This document shows positions 37,006-46,289 of a DNA stretch of 64,000 nt, piece by piece. The DNA comes from Hyphomicrobiales bacterium. GTDB taxonomy: Bacteria; Pseudomonadota; Alphaproteobacteria; Rhizobiales; Rhizobiaceae. The number at the start of each line of letters is the position of its first letter. The first letter of the stretch is position 1. The stretch spans positions 868,001 through 932,000 of the forward strand of contig UBPA01000003.1 of NCBI GenBank assembly GCA_900467185.1. The letters are read 5' to 3'. The notes below the pieces were generated by a model. That model did not search any database, was not told the DNA's origin, and worked only from the letters and a program-made list of their open reading frames with translations. The translations under genes were made by a program, and so were the position numbers.

Positions 37006-38847
37006 TTGAAAGATCAGAAGAAGAAGCACACGCCAGTGGACGCCGAGACGATCACCAGCGTGCTCAAGCGGGTCGCGCGGGAGAACGGGCGGGCACATAT
37101 CAAGGGCTATCTGTTTGCCATCGCCTGCCTCGCGCTGGTCGCGGCGTCCACGGCGTTCACGGCCTGGATCATGGAAGCCGTGGTCAACGAGGCCTTCGCC
37201 AACAAGCGCGCCGACATGGTGCTCATCATCTGCGCCGCCATCTTCGTCGCCTTCGTCGTGCGCGGCTTCGCCACCTACGGGCAGGCGGTCGCCCTGTCGA
37301 AGATTGGCAACAATATCGTCGCCAGCTATCAGCGCCGGCTGTACTCGCACCTGATGGCGCTCAGCGTCGGCTATTTCACCGATGCCCGCTCGGCTCGCAT
37401 TTCCGCCAAGATCAGCCAGAACGTGTCCGGCATCCGCGACGTGCTCAACATGACGGTCACCTCGATCGCGCGCGATCTGCTGACGCTGATCGCGCTGATC
37501 GGCGTCATGCTCGGCAAGGACTGGGTGCTGACGATCATCGTCTTCCTCATCGCGCCGCCGCTGCTGATCGGCCTGCGCTACGTGTCGCGCCGGCTGCGCA
37601 ATGCGACGCGCGAATCGGTCGAGATCAACAGCCACGTGCTCGGTGCCATGCAGGAGACGATCCAGGGGATCACGATCGTCAAGGCCTTCACCATGGAAGA
37701 GCAGCTGAAGGGCAAGGTCGAGGCGATCATCCAGCGGGCGGAGAACCGCGCGAACCGCATCGCCCGCCTTTCCGAGCGCACCGCGCCGATGACGGAGACC
37801 TTCGCGGGCTTCGCCATCGCCAGCGTTCTCGGCTATGCCGCCTTCCGCTCGATCTACGACAACGTGCCGCCCGGCGCCTTCTTCTCCTTCGTCACCGCCC
37901 TGCTGATGGCCTACGATCCGGCCCGGCGGCTCGCGCGCCTGCAGGTGTCGCTGGAGCGCGCCGCGGTCAATGCCCGGATGATCTACGAGGTGCTCGACAC
38001 GGTGCCGCACCAGCGCGACCAGCCGGATGCGAAGGCGCTGGAGGTGTCCTCGGCGACGATCACCTTCAACAACGTCCATTTCGCCTATGGCAATGGCGAG
38101 GAGATCCTCAAGGGGGTCAGCTTCGTGGCCGAAGGCGGCAAGACCACGGCGCTGGTCGGCCCTTCGGGCGCGGGCAAATCGACGGTCATCAGCCTCATTC
38201 CGCGCTTCTACGATCCCTCCGTCGGCGAGATCCTGATCGACGGGCAGGACATCGCCCACATCACCAAGCTGTCGCTGCGCAACGGCCTCGCCTATGTCTC
38301 GCAGCAGCCCTATCTCTTCGAAGGCTCGATCGGCGACAACATCCGCTACGGCCGGCCGGAGGCGACCGACGAAGAGGTGTACGAGGCGGCCCGGCTTGCC
38401 TATGCGCACGACTTCATCCTCGCCCAGCCGCAGGGCTACGACACGCCGGTCGGCGAAAACGGCGTGACCCTCTCCGGCGGCCAGCGCCAGCGCCTCTCGA
38501 TCGCCCGCGCGCTCGTGCGGCGCGCGCCCATCCTGCTGCTCGACGAGGCCACCTCCTCGCTCGACACCGAATCGGAATCCGCCGTGCAGAAGGCACTCGA
38601 CCATGCCATGGACGGCCGGACCGTCGTGGTGATCGCGCACCGGCTCTCCACCATCGTCAATGCCGACAAGATCATCGTCATGCGCGACGGTCTGGTGGTC
38701 GAGGAAGGCTCGCATACGGAGCTTGCGGATCGCAAGGACGGGCTTTACGCTCGCCTTCACAATCTCCAGGGCAGCCAGCCGGCCGCCACCATCGAAGATC
38801 TGGTCGCCGGCGAAGATCTGGTCGACAGCGCGGAAAAGACGATATGA
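37006..38847 (+). CDS. MsbA-like ABC exporter (fused permease-ATPase), TTG start
   Basis: 613 residues beginning with TTG, supported by AGGGAAAG 5 bases upstream. N-terminal six-helix exporter domain (about residues 25-330) and C-terminal ATPase with Walker [11 protein letters not shown]-loop [19 protein letters not shown], signature [10 protein letters not shown], Walker [13 protein letters not shown] and switch His IAHRLST. Looks like the MsbA/lipid or drug exporter branch; it is not the cyclic glucan exporter NdvA by its N-terminus. Its stop overlaps the dapB start (ATGA). Confidence 0.9.
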   Translation: MKDQKKKHTPVDAETITSVLKRVARENGRAHIKGYLFAIACLALVAASTAFTAWIMEAVVNEAFANKRADMVLIICAAIFVAFVVRGFATYGQAVALSKIGNNIVASYQRRLYSHLMALSVGYFTDARSARISAKISQNVSGIRDVLNMTVTSIARDLLTLIALIGVMLGKDWVLTIIVFLIAPPLLIGLRYVSRRLRNATRESVEINSHVLGAMQETIQGITIVKAFTMEEQLKGKVEAIIQRAENRANRIARLSERTAPMTETFAGFAIASVLGYAAFRSIYDNVPPGAFFSFVTALLMAYDPARRLARLQVSLERAAVNARMIYEVLDTVPHQRDQPDAKALEVSSATITFNNVHFAYGNGEEILKGVSFVAEGGKTTALVGPSGAGKSTVISLIPRFYDPSVGEILIDGQDIAHITKLSLRNGLAYVSQQPYLFEGSIGDNIRYGRPEATDEEVYEAARLAYAHDFILAQPQGYDTPVGENGVTLSGGQRQRLSIARALVRRAPILLLDEATSSLDTESESAVQKALDHAMDGRTVVVIAHRLSTIVNADKIIVMRDGLVVEEGSHTELADRKDGLYARLHNLQGSQPAATIEDLVAGEDLVDSAEKTI

Positions 38848-39665
38848 GGAATGCGGATATGAAACTCGTCGTCGTGGGCGCGGCGGGCCGCATGGGCCAG
38901 ACGCTAATCCGCACGATCCACGCCATGCCGGGCGTCACACTGTCGGCCGCCGTCGAGCGCTCCGGCTCGGCCTTTATCGGGCGGGATGCCGGCGAGATCG
39001 CGGGTCTCGGCCCCACAGGCGTCCTCGTGACGGACGATCCGCTGCGCGCCTTCGTCGAGGCCGAAGGCGTTCTCGATTTCACGGCACCGGCTGCCAGCGT
39101 CGAATTTTCCGGGCTCGCCGCCCAGGCCCGCATCGTCCACGTCATCGGCACGACCGGATGCTCGCCCGCCGACGAAGCGCGGTTCGACGCGGCTTCCCGC
39201 CATGCGCGCGTGGTCAAGTCCGGCAATATGAGCCTCGGCGTCAATCTGCTGGGCGTTCTCGTGCAGCAGGCCGCCCGGGCGCTTCCCGCCGCCGGATGGG
39301 ATCTCGAAATCCTCGAAATGCACCACAGGCACAAGGTCGACGCGCCGTCCGGCACGGCGCTGCTTCTGGGCGAAGCGGCCGCGCGTGGCCGCGGCATCGA
39401 CCTTCAAAGCCAGTCCGTGCGCGTGCGCGACGGCCATACCGGCCCGCGGCCAGAGGGCACGATCGGCTTTGCGACACTGCGCGGCGGCTCCGTCATCGGC
39501 GAACACTCGGTCATCCTCGCCGGCGAGGGCGAGAGCGTGACGCTGTCCCATTCCGCGACCGACCGCTCGATCTTCGCACGCGGCGCCGTGACGGCAGCCC
39601 TCTGGGCGCGGTCGCAGAAGCCCGGTTACTATTCCATGCTGGACGTGCTGGGGCTGACAGCCTGA
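38844..39665 (+). CDS. dapB: 4-Hydroxy-tetrahydrodipicolinate reductase
   Basis: 273 residues. NAD(P)-binding loop [28 protein letters not shown], the catalytic His/Lys region [16 protein letters not shown] and [12 protein letters not shown]. Catalyses the second dedicated step of lysine and diaminopimelate synthesis. The ATG at 38844 overlaps the exporter stop codon (ATGA); a second ATG at 38859 with GAGGAA in front is an alternative start five residues in. Confidence 0.96.
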   Translation: MRNADMKLVVVGAAGRMGQTLIRTIHAMPGVTLSAAVERSGSAFIGRDAGEIAGLGPTGVLVTDDPLRAFVEAEGVLDFTAPAASVEFSGLAAQARIVHVIGTTGCSPADEARFDAASRHARVVKSGNMSLGVNLLGVLVQQAARALPAAGWDLEILEMHHRHKVDAPSGTALLLGEAAARGRGIDLQSQSVRVRDGHTGPRPEGTIGFATLRGGSVIGEHSVILAGEGESVTLSHSATDRSIFARGAVTAALWARSQKPGYYSMLDVLGLTA

Positions 39666-39729
39666 GCCTGTCGCCTCCCTTCGTCCGCCCCTTTGCCCGA
39701 CTGAAACACACAATGAGGAATGAACGATC

Positions 39730-40365
39730 ATGAGCGGCACGCTTGTCCTGGTGCGTCACGGCCAGAGCGAATGGAACCTGAAGAACCTCTTCACCGGCTG
39801 GAAGGACCCCGATCTGACCCCGCTCGGGATCGAGGAAGCCGAGACCGGCGGCAAGGCGCTCGCCGCCACCGGCCTGAAATACGACATCGCCTTCACCTCC
39901 GATCTGACGCGCGCGCAGAAGACGCTGAAGATCATTCTCGACGCCGTCGGCCAGCCCGAGCTCGAGACGATCCGCGACCAGGCGCTCAACGAGCGCGACT
40001 ATGGCGACCTCTCCGGCCTCAACAAGGACGACGCCCGCGCCAAGTGGGGCGAGGAGCAGGTGCATATCTGGCGCCGCTCCTACGACGTGCCCCCTCCGGG
40101 CGGCGAAAGCCTGCGCGACACGGGCGCCCGCGTCTGGCCCTACTACCTCACCGAGATCCTGCCGCGCGTGCTCAAGGGCCAGACGGTCCTCGTCGCCGCC
40201 CACGGCAATTCCCTGCGCGCCCTGGTCATGGTGCTCGACCGCCTGACCAAGGAAGAGATCCTGAAGCTCAACCTCGCAACCGGCGTCCCCATGGTCTACA
40301 CGCTCAACGCCGATTCGACCGTCGCGTCGAAAGAGGTTTTGGGCGATATGTCCGGCGCGCACTGA
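39730..40365 (+). CDS. gpmA: 2,3-Bisphosphoglycerate-dependent phosphoglycerate mutase
   Basis: 211 residues, the short rhizobial form. [26 protein letters not shown] contains the phospho-accepting His, followed by [28 protein letters not shown] and [15 protein letters not shown] with the second catalytic His. Interconverts 3- and 2-phosphoglycerate. GAGGAA ribosome site 8-13 bases upstream. Followed by a RIME-like palindromic repeat. Confidence 0.96.
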   Translation: MSGTLVLVRHGQSEWNLKNLFTGWKDPDLTPLGIEEAETGGKALAATGLKYDIAFTSDLTRAQKTLKIILDAVGQPELETIRDQALNERDYGDLSGLNKDDARAKWGEEQVHIWRRSYDVPPPGGESLRDTGARVWPYYLTEILPRVLKGQTVLVAAHGNSLRALVMVLDRLTKEEILKLNLATGVPMVYTLNADSTVASKEVLGDMSGAH

Positions 40366-40386
40366 CGCCGGCCTCCCTCCCCTGAC

Positions 40387-40492
40387 CGTCATCCTCGGGC
40401 TTGTCCCGAGGATCTGCCGCCGGCCAGACGAGCAGCAACGTCAACGACTTAGGCATCGCCACCAGATCCTCGGGACAAGCCCGAGGATGACG
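40387..40492. repeat. RIME-like palindromic intergenic element
   Basis: Two perfectly inverted 30-nt arms (40387-40416 and 40463-40492) flank 46 bp, and each arm is itself partly palindromic around CTCGGGCTTGTCCCGAG. It fills the gap between the converging gpmA and Ada-like genes. The arms resemble the palindromes of rhizobial intergenic mosaic elements, and a diverged relative is found at 63112-63223. Confidence 0.85.
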
Positions 40493-40528
40493 AAAGCGGG
40501 CTTGCCTGCCTCCGACATCCCCAGAGAC

Positions 40529-41404
40529 CTATACCTTCCCCGCCTCCCAGCCGAGCATGGCGCGCTTGCGCGTCAGGCCCCAGTGGTAGCCGGTGAGCGC
40601 GCCGCTTTTGCCGAGAGCGCGGTGGCAGGGGACCACGAAGGAGATGGGGTTGCGGCCGATGGCGGCGCCCACGGCGCGCGAGGCCTTGGGCTGGCCGATG
40701 CGGCCGGCGATCGCCGAATAGGTTTCGGCCCGTCCCATGGGAATGTCGAGCAGGGCCTGCCAGACCCGCACCTGAAAATCCGAGCCGATCAGCACGACCC
40801 GCAGCGGCTGCTCGGCCTCCCAGCGTTCGGCCTCGAAAATGCGCGCCGCATAGGGCGTGGTGGCCGCGGTGTCCTCGACATAGGTCGCGTTCGGCCAGCG
40901 CCCGGCCATGTCGGCAAAACTCTCGCGCTCCTGACCCGCATCGTTGAAGGCGAGGCCGGCGAGGCCCCGCTCCGTCACCATGATCAGCGCCGTGCCGAAG
41001 GGCGACGGGTGGAAGCCGTAGCGGATGGTCAGCCCCCCGCCCCGCAGCTTCCATTCGCCGGGCGACATCGCCTCGTGCGTGACGAACAGGTCGTGCAGCC
41101 GCCCCGGGCCGGACAGTCCGAGCTCGAGGCTCGCCTCCAGAAGCGGCAGGCCTTCGCGGCCGAGCAGACGCTTGGCATGGTCGAGCGTCACGGCCTGCAG
41201 GAAGGCTTTCGGCGAGAGGCCGGCCCAGCGGGTGAAGGTGCGCTGCAGATGCGTCGGCGACTGTCCGAGCCGCGCGGCGATGTCGTCGAGACCCGGCTGG
41301 TCGCGGTAATCGTCGGTCAGCAGCTCCACCACGCGGCAGACGGTTTCGTAGTCGGTGCCCTCGGGCGTGATCTCCGTCGTCAGGCGCGGCATGATCGTCA
41401 TCAT
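40529..41404 (-). CDS. Ada-like fusion: AraC-type HTH plus O6-alkylguanine-DNA alkyltransferase
   Basis: 291 residues from the ATG at 41404, after GGAGGAGACG. An AraC-type DNA-binding domain (about residues 20-105: GLDDIAARLGQSPTHLQRTFTRWAGLSPKAFLQA) is fused to a methyltransferase domain with FQVRVWQALLDIPMGRAETY, IGRNPISFVVPCHRALG (acceptor Cys about 260). It transfers alkyl groups from guanine to itself. The N-terminal methyl-phosphotriester Cys4 zinc domain of Ada is absent, so activation cannot follow the Ada scheme. Often labelled bifunctional Ada/Ogt. Confidence 0.9.
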   Translation of the reverse strand: MMTIMPRLTTEITPEGTDYETVCRVVELLTDDYRDQPGLDDIAARLGQSPTHLQRTFTRWAGLSPKAFLQAVTLDHAKRLLGREGLPLLEASLELGLSGPGRLHDLFVTHEAMSPGEWKLRGGGLTIRYGFHPSPFGTALIMVTERGLAGLAFNDAGQERESFADMAGRWPNATYVEDTAATTPYAARIFEAERWEAEQPLRVVLIGSDFQVRVWQALLDIPMGRAETYSAIAGRIGQPKASRAVGAAIGRNPISFVVPCHRALGKSGALTGYHWGLTRKRAMLGWEAGKV

Positions 41405-41498
41405 CGTCTCCTCCTTCGCCCTTTGATCGGCGGCGCGCATGAAAGCGCTGGGCCGAGACCATCACATCCCGGCCGCCGATGCCACCCGATTTCCGATC

Positions 41499-41999
41499 TC
41501 ACACCCGCCGCTTCACCGTCGCCAGAGCGCCGGAAAAGGCGGTGGCGAAGGTCTCGCGATCGTCGCGATTGAGGAAGGAGCCGATATCCGTCGCGCGCAC
41601 CCGGTCGCGGACATGCATGGAGACGATGCCGATCTCGTCATGACGGGCGACGTCGAAGCGGGTCCAGACCGGATGGAACCGGTGCTCGGTCATGCGGCCG
41701 CTGGCGGCGAACTTGCGCACGGCGACATCGTCGCGCGAAATGCTGACCTCTTCGCGCATGCCGGCCGAGCGGTTATTCAGCCAGAAGGCCCCGAACAGGC
41801 CCAAAAAATCCAGCCCGAAAAAGAACACGACGGGCCAGGCACCGATGACGAGGAACACGAAGACATGGACGAGGCTCATCAGCGCGGCGATGAGGAAGAC
41901 GACGCGCAGGCCCTTGCCGCCGAGCGAGCGATAGGGCGTCAGCTCGGCGGCGAAAACCGGCTTGTCAGCAGTGCGCATGTCGGCGTTGCCATCGTTCAT
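41499..41999 (-). CDS. DUF2244 inner membrane protein
   Basis: 166 residues from the ATG at 41999. PVFAAELTPYRSLGGKGLRVVF leads into two adjacent hydrophobic helices (about 30-75), then a cytoplasmic domain with WLNNRSAGMREEVSISRDDVAVRKF and RFDVARHDEIGIVSMHVRDRVRATDIGSFLN. Family function is unknown. It is divergent from nth with only 22 bp between the start codons, so the promoters must lie within the coding regions or overlap. Confidence 0.82.
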   Translation of the reverse strand: MNDGNADMRTADKPVFAAELTPYRSLGGKGLRVVFLIAALMSLVHVFVFLVIGAWPVVFFFGLDFLGLFGAFWLNNRSAGMREEVSISRDDVAVRKFAASGRMTEHRFHPVWTRFDVARHDEIGIVSMHVRDRVRATDIGSFLNRDDRETFATAFSGALATVKRRV

Positions 42000-42021
42000 G
42001 GCACGCCAGTATAGAGAAGAC

Positions 42022-42801
42022 ATGACAGAGCCGAAACCGAAATCCGTGAAGCTTGCGGGCCTCCAGCCAGCGTCAAAGCCGCGCATGTCCAAAGCGACGG
42101 CGAAACCGCGCAAGCCGAAGAGCGCCTATTCCACCGAGGAGGTCGAGGAGATCTTCCGCCGCTTTTCCGTGCAGCGGCCGGAGCCGAAGGGCGAGTTGAA
42201 CTATGTCAACCCGTTCACGCTGGTGGTCGCGGTGGCGCTGTCGGCGCAGGCGACGGATGTGGGGGTGAACAAGGCGACGAAGGCGCTTTTTGCCGTTGCC
42301 GACACGCCGGAAAAGATGCTGGCGCTCGGCGAGGATGCGGTGCGCGAGCATATCCGCACCATCGGGCTCTATCGCAACAAGGCGAAGAACGTCATCGCGC
42401 TCAGCCGCATGCTGGTCGAGGATTTCGGCGGAGAGGTGCCGCGCGACCGGGACGAGCTGGTGAAGTTGCCCGGCGTCGGGCGCAAGACGGCCAATGTCGT
42501 GCTCTCCATGGCCTTCGGTCAGGCGACGATCGCGGTGGATACGCACATCTTCCGCATCGCCAACCGCATCGGGCTTGCCCCGGGCAAGACGCCGGATCAG
42601 GTCGAGGATCACCTCGTCCGGGTCATCCCCAACCATTACCTCTACCATGCCCACCACTGGCTGATCCTGCACGGGCGCTACACCTGCAAGGCGCGGCGTC
42701 CCGAATGCGAGCACTGTATCATCGCGGATCTCTGCAAGGCGGCGGAGAAGACCAACACCATCCCGGCGCCGCTCGTCGCGCTGCCGCCGCAGGTGTTCTG
42801 A
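42022..42801 (+). CDS. nth: Endonuclease III (DNA glycosylase/AP lyase)
   Basis: 259 residues from the ATG at 42022. A basic N-terminal extension of about 45 residues precedes the HhH-GPD fold: ALSAQATDVGVNKATKALF, helix-hairpin-helix LPGVGRKTANVVL with catalytic Lys, VDTHIFRIANRIG with catalytic Asp, and the 4Fe-4S loop C-x6-C-x2-C-x5-C (CKARRPECEHCIIADLC). Removes oxidised pyrimidines in base-excision repair. Confidence 0.96.
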   Translation: MTEPKPKSVKLAGLQPASKPRMSKATAKPRKPKSAYSTEEVEEIFRRFSVQRPEPKGELNYVNPFTLVVAVALSAQATDVGVNKATKALFAVADTPEKMLALGEDAVREHIRTIGLYRNKAKNVIALSRMLVEDFGGEVPRDRDELVKLPGVGRKTANVVLSMAFGQATIAVDTHIFRIANRIGLAPGKTPDQVEDHLVRVIPNHYLYHAHHWLILHGRYTCKARRPECEHCIIADLCKAAEKTNTIPAPLVALPPQVF

Positions 42802-42804
42802 CTC

Positions 42805-44019
42805 TCAACGCCGCTCGGTGAGGCTGTAGAGCAGGGCCGCGGCCGGGAGGGCGAAGCCGAGGAGCGAGGCGCCCCACCAGCCGTAATGTCCGTAGAGCCA
42901 GGCACCGGCGGCCGATCCCAGCGCGCCGCACAGGAAGAAGCTAGCCATGAAGAGGCCGTTCAGCCGGCTGCGATGCGCATCGCCCAGCACGTAGATCGCC
43001 CGCTGCCCGAGAACGAGGGTCGTGGACACGGCAAAATCGAGGCCGATGGCGGCAAGGGTCAGCACGGCGAGTGCGACGGTCGAGCCCTCCGGCGCCAGAT
43101 GCGTGACGAGGAAGGCGCAGGCGCCGCAGACGAGCGCGATGCGGGTGGCGGCAAAGCTCAGGCCCCGGTCGGCCAGACGTCCGGCGATGGGGGCTGCCAG
43201 CGCCCCGGCCGCACCTGCAAGCGCGAACAAGGCGATGCCGACCTGCGAGAGACCGAAGGCCAGGCTCGACAAGAGCAGCGGCGTCACCGTCCAGAACACG
43301 CTGAAGGCGGCGAACATGCAGCCCTGATAGGCCGCGCGCCGGCGCAGCACCGGCTGCGTCGCAAACAGCCGCGGCAGCGAGCCGATCAGCGCGCCGTAGC
43401 CAAGGCGCGACGCCGGCATGCGGCGCGGCAGGACGCGGGCAAGGAAGACCGCAAGGCCGGTCATGGCAAGCGCCGACAGCACGAAGACCATGTGCCACGG
43501 CAGAAAGGCGGCGATGAAGCTCGAGACCGGGCGGGCCAGCATGATGCCGACCATCAGGCCGCTCATGACATTGCCGACAGCGCGGCCGCGCTCCGCCGCC
43601 GGCACCATCTGCGCCGCATAGGGAACGATGATCTGCACGGCCACGCAGCAAAGCCCGATGGCGAAGGCGGCCGCCAGAAAGGCCACCACCTGCGTCAACA
43701 GGCCGGCCGACAGCACAGCCACAATGGACAGGCCGAGCATCACGAGGATCAGCTTGCGGTTCTCGAAGAGATCGCCCAGCGGCACGATCAGCAGCAGGCC
43801 GAGGCCGTAGCCGAGCTGCGTCAGCATGACGATCAGCCCTGCCGCATCCGGCGAGAGGCCGAGCGAGGCACCGATGGGCCCGACGAGCGGCTGGGCGTAA
43901 TAGAGGTTCGCGACGATGAGGCCGCAGGCTGCCGCAAGAACGAGGTTCAGGCGCGCCGAAAGTCCGCTCGCCCCCGGTTCGTCCGTCGCGTCTGGCTCCG
44001 ATGAGATCGTGGCCGTCAT
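42805..44019 (-). CDS. MFS transporter
   Basis: 404 residues from the ATG at 44019. Twelve hydrophobic helices; the loop 2-3 motif is GDLFENRKL, and the early ANLYYAQPLVGPIGASLGLSP is typical of the DHA/YfmO-like drug and metabolite exporter group. Substrate unknown. Converges on nth with a 3-bp gap and diverges from the adenosine-kinase-like gene. Confidence 0.85.
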   Translation of the reverse strand: MTATISSEPDATDEPGASGLSARLNLVLAAACGLIVANLYYAQPLVGPIGASLGLSPDAAGLIVMLTQLGYGLGLLLIVPLGDLFENRKLILVMLGLSIVAVLSAGLLTQVVAFLAAAFAIGLCCVAVQIIVPYAAQMVPAAERGRAVGNVMSGLMVGIMLARPVSSFIAAFLPWHMVFVLSALAMTGLAVFLARVLPRRMPASRLGYGALIGSLPRLFATQPVLRRRAAYQGCMFAAFSVFWTVTPLLLSSLAFGLSQVGIALFALAGAAGALAAPIAGRLADRGLSFAATRIALVCGACAFLVTHLAPEGSTVALAVLTLAAIGLDFAVSTTLVLGQRAIYVLGDAHRSRLNGLFMASFFLCGALGSAAGAWLYGHYGWWGASLLGFALPAAALLYSLTERR

Positions 44020-44285
44020 GAACGCACTCCGTTTTCCCCAGGCTCCCGTCGCAAGCCGCATTTCGAAAGGGCCCGTCTCCCGAAAGCTTGCGCCTGCCGA
44101 AAGGCGGCCTCCTTGCCCTTGCGGGAGACAAGCGAACGATATGCCATGCCGACCCTGTCGCCCGCAACGCGACATTTGCACGCGGAAAGCATCGCACGAG
44201 ACGTCGCAAGCCGATAGGATCTTCCAAAGTGCGGGAATTCGCGTAAGACCGAACCCCGGCCACAGTGTTTTTCCAGGCGGGGTTC

Positions 44286-45278
44286 ATGACCACATTCGAC
44301 GTCCTGACGATCGGCAATGCCATCGTCGATATTATCGCACGCTGCGAAGAGCGGTTTCTCACCGACAACGGCATCATCAAGAGCGCGATGAACCTCATCG
44401 ACGCCGAGCGCGCCGAGCTTCTCTACTCGCGCATGGGCCCGGCGCTCGAAGCCTCCGGCGGCAGCGCCGGCAATACGGCGGCCGGCATTGCCAGCCTCGG
44501 CGGCAGGGCCGCCTATTTCGGCAAGATCGCCAACGACCAGCTCGGCGAGATCTTCACCCACGACATCCAGGCGCAGGGCGTGCACTTTCGCACGCAGCCG
44601 CTCGACACGTTTCCGCCGACGGCGCGCTCCATGATCTTCGTGACCGAGGATGGCGAGCGCTCCATGAACACCTATCTCGGCGCCTGCGTCGAGCTCGGCC
44701 CGGAAGACGTCGAACCGGACGTCGTCGCCAATGCCGCCGTCACCTATTTCGAGGGCTATCTCTGGGATCCGCCGCGCGCCAAGGACGCCATCCGCGATGC
44801 CGCGCGCATCGCGCACGAAAACGGCCGGGAGGTCTCCATGACCCTGTCCGACAGTTTTTGCGTCAACCGTTACCGCGCCGAATTCCTGGAGCTGATGACG
44901 AGCGGCACGGTGGATATCGTGTTCGCCAACCGGGCCGAGGCGCTGGCGCTCTACGAGACGGAGGACTTTTCCGAGGCGCTGACCCGGCTTTCGCGGGACT
45001 GCCGCCTGGCGGCGGTGACGATGAGCGAGGAAGGCTCGATCATCGTGCGGGGCGAGGAGCGGATCAGGATCGAGGCGACCAAAGTCTCGCGCGTCGTGGA
45101 CACCACGGGTGCCGGCGACCTCTATGCCGCAGGCTTCCTGTTCGGCTACACCGCGGGCAAGCCGCTCGACATCTGCGGCAAGCTCGGCAGCCTTGCCGCC
45201 GGCATCGTCATCGAGCAGGTCGGTCCCCGCCCGATGCTGTCGCTGAAGGACGCGGCCGCCAAAGCGGGCCTGCTGTAG
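44286..45278 (+). CDS. PfkB family carbohydrate kinase, probable adenosine kinase
   Basis: 330 residues from the ATG at 44286; an in-frame start at 44265 is possible. Ribokinase fold: FDVLTIGNAIVDIIARCEE, SGGSAGNTAAGIASLGGRAAYFGKIANDQLGEIF and the anion-hole motif DTTGAGDLYAAGFLFG with catalytic Asp. The MNLIDAERAELLYSRMGP segment is what I associate with the rhizobial adenosine kinase type, but other nucleoside or sugar kinases cannot be excluded. Followed by palindromic repeats. Confidence 0.82.
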   Translation: MTTFDVLTIGNAIVDIIARCEERFLTDNGIIKSAMNLIDAERAELLYSRMGPALEASGGSAGNTAAGIASLGGRAAYFGKIANDQLGEIFTHDIQAQGVHFRTQPLDTFPPTARSMIFVTEDGERSMNTYLGACVELGPEDVEPDVVANAAVTYFEGYLWDPPRAKDAIRDAARIAHENGREVSMTLSDSFCVNRYRAEFLELMTSGTVDIVFANRAEALALYETEDFSEALTRLSRDCRLAAVTMSEEGSIIVRGEERIRIEATKVSRVVDTTGAGDLYAAGFLFGYTAGKPLDICGKLGSLAAGIVIEQVGPRPMLSLKDAAAKAGLL

Positions 45279-45302
45279 CGGCCGAGACCGCTCCGGCGGG
45301 TG

Positions 45303-45425
45303 ATACGGCTTCCGGTTGATCAGCCGGAAGCCGTATTCCGTCCAGTGAAAATCTGGCCTTCCGGCCAGAGATTTTCGATGGTTCTTGTTTCCGGTTCGCG
45401 GAACGCGATCAGCCGGAAACCGTAT
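45303..45425. repeat. Mosaic of palindromic intergenic repeats
   Basis: A near-perfect 34-nt palindrome (45303-45336, ends ATACGGCTTCCGG / CCGGAAGCCGTAT), then a bulged hairpin (45347-45376, GAAAATCT / AGATTTTC outer stem) and a further half-copy of the first palindrome (45407-45425) reaching the stop codon of the SH3 gene. The first motif recurs around 63053 and 63270, so this is an interspersed element between convergent genes. Confidence 0.8.
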
Positions 45426-46009
45426 TACTTGAACGCCTCGCCGGGATAGGCGCCCCAGATCTCGGTCTGGACGATCCAGCCTTCCGCCCCTTGCGCTTCG
45501 GCCTTGCACCATTCGCCGGTGCACTGGCCGATGTGCAGCATCACGCCCGGCTCGACGCGGGCGACGATGCTGGCGTTCGATTGCGGCTCGCGGCGCATAT
45601 TGACCAGCACGCCCTGCCCCTTGCCGCGCATCCACGGGGCGGCCAGCGCCGTGCGGGCGCCGGAGAGAAGCGCCTGGTTGACCCAGCCTTCCGTGCCGTC
45701 CGCATCGCGCACGCGCCGCCAGTTGTCGTATTCCTGGATGATCTCGACCGGCACGCCGGGCTTGAGGTAGCGCCAGGAGACCGCATAATCGACGCTCGGG
45801 CCGACGCGCAGGTTGACGCTCTTGGATTTCAGGCTGACGAAGCGCGGCAGCGGCAGGCCGCTCGCACCCTTGGCCGCCTGCGCCCATGCGGGATCTGCGA
45901 TGCCGGAGAGCGCGACGGCTGCAAGCAGGCCGGCCGTGAGACCGCGCCGGGCGGCCCGCCGCGCCTTCACACCGAGCTGCGCGATCACATTGAGATGGAA
46001 CTGGCGCAT
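45425..46009 (-). CDS. Secreted SH3-domain protein
   Basis: 194 residues. Signal peptide with a basic start and cleavage after AWA or AQA near residue 45. Two bacterial SH3 domains follow: LKSKSVNLRVGPSVDYAVSWRYLKPGVPVEIIQEYDNWRRVRDADGTEGWV and GVLVNMRREPQSNASIVARVEPGVMLHIGQCTGEWCKAEAQGAEGWI, the second with a Cys pair that could form a disulfide. Likely a periplasmic cell-wall-binding protein of unknown role. Divergent from the dehydrogenase gene across a strong palindrome. Confidence 0.82.
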   Translation of the reverse strand: MRQFHLNVIAQLGVKARRAARRGLTAGLLAAVALSGIADPAWAQAAKGASGLPLPRFVSLKSKSVNLRVGPSVDYAVSWRYLKPGVPVEIIQEYDNWRRVRDADGTEGWVNQALLSGARTALAAPWMRGKGQGVLVNMRREPQSNASIVARVEPGVMLHIGQCTGEWCKAEAQGAEGWIVQTEIWGAYPGEAFK

Positions 46010-46062
46010 GGCGAAATCCGTTTTCCGAACCGGTCGAACAGGGTGGGCATCGTCAGCGGAGC

Positions 46063-46146
46063 GACCGGAGGCCGGAGCACCGCGTGTCGGTCAGGACACG
46101 CGGTGCTCCGAGACGTCAAGCCTGCAGGGTCTCGAGACCTCCGGTC
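46063..46146. repeat. Cruciform-like nested palindrome in a divergent promoter region
   Basis: A 16-bp perfect stem with a 6-nt loop (46073-46110; CCGGAGCACCGCGTGTC side) is enclosed by a 9-bp outer pairing (GACCGGAGG 46063-46071 with CCTCCGGTC 46138-46146), with a further 12-bp palindrome GGTCTCGAGACC at 46128-46139. It lies between two genes reading outwards, so it is not an end-of-gene terminator. Confidence 0.75.
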
Positions 46147-46289
46147 ACCCCGGTCGCTTCGAAGGCAGGCTGTGTTGGTCTTCCCGTGCGTCTCTGCTAG
46201 ATAACGCTCTGCGGATACGATCCATCATCTTGGTTAAGAAGCCGTCAACGCGATGCACCGCCTGGCGCGGGTCGGGGAGAGATTTGACG

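Noticed and set aside
45303-45425. Palindromes considered as a CRISPR array
   Set aside because: Units are inverted, of differing length and without regular spacers; no cas genes are near.
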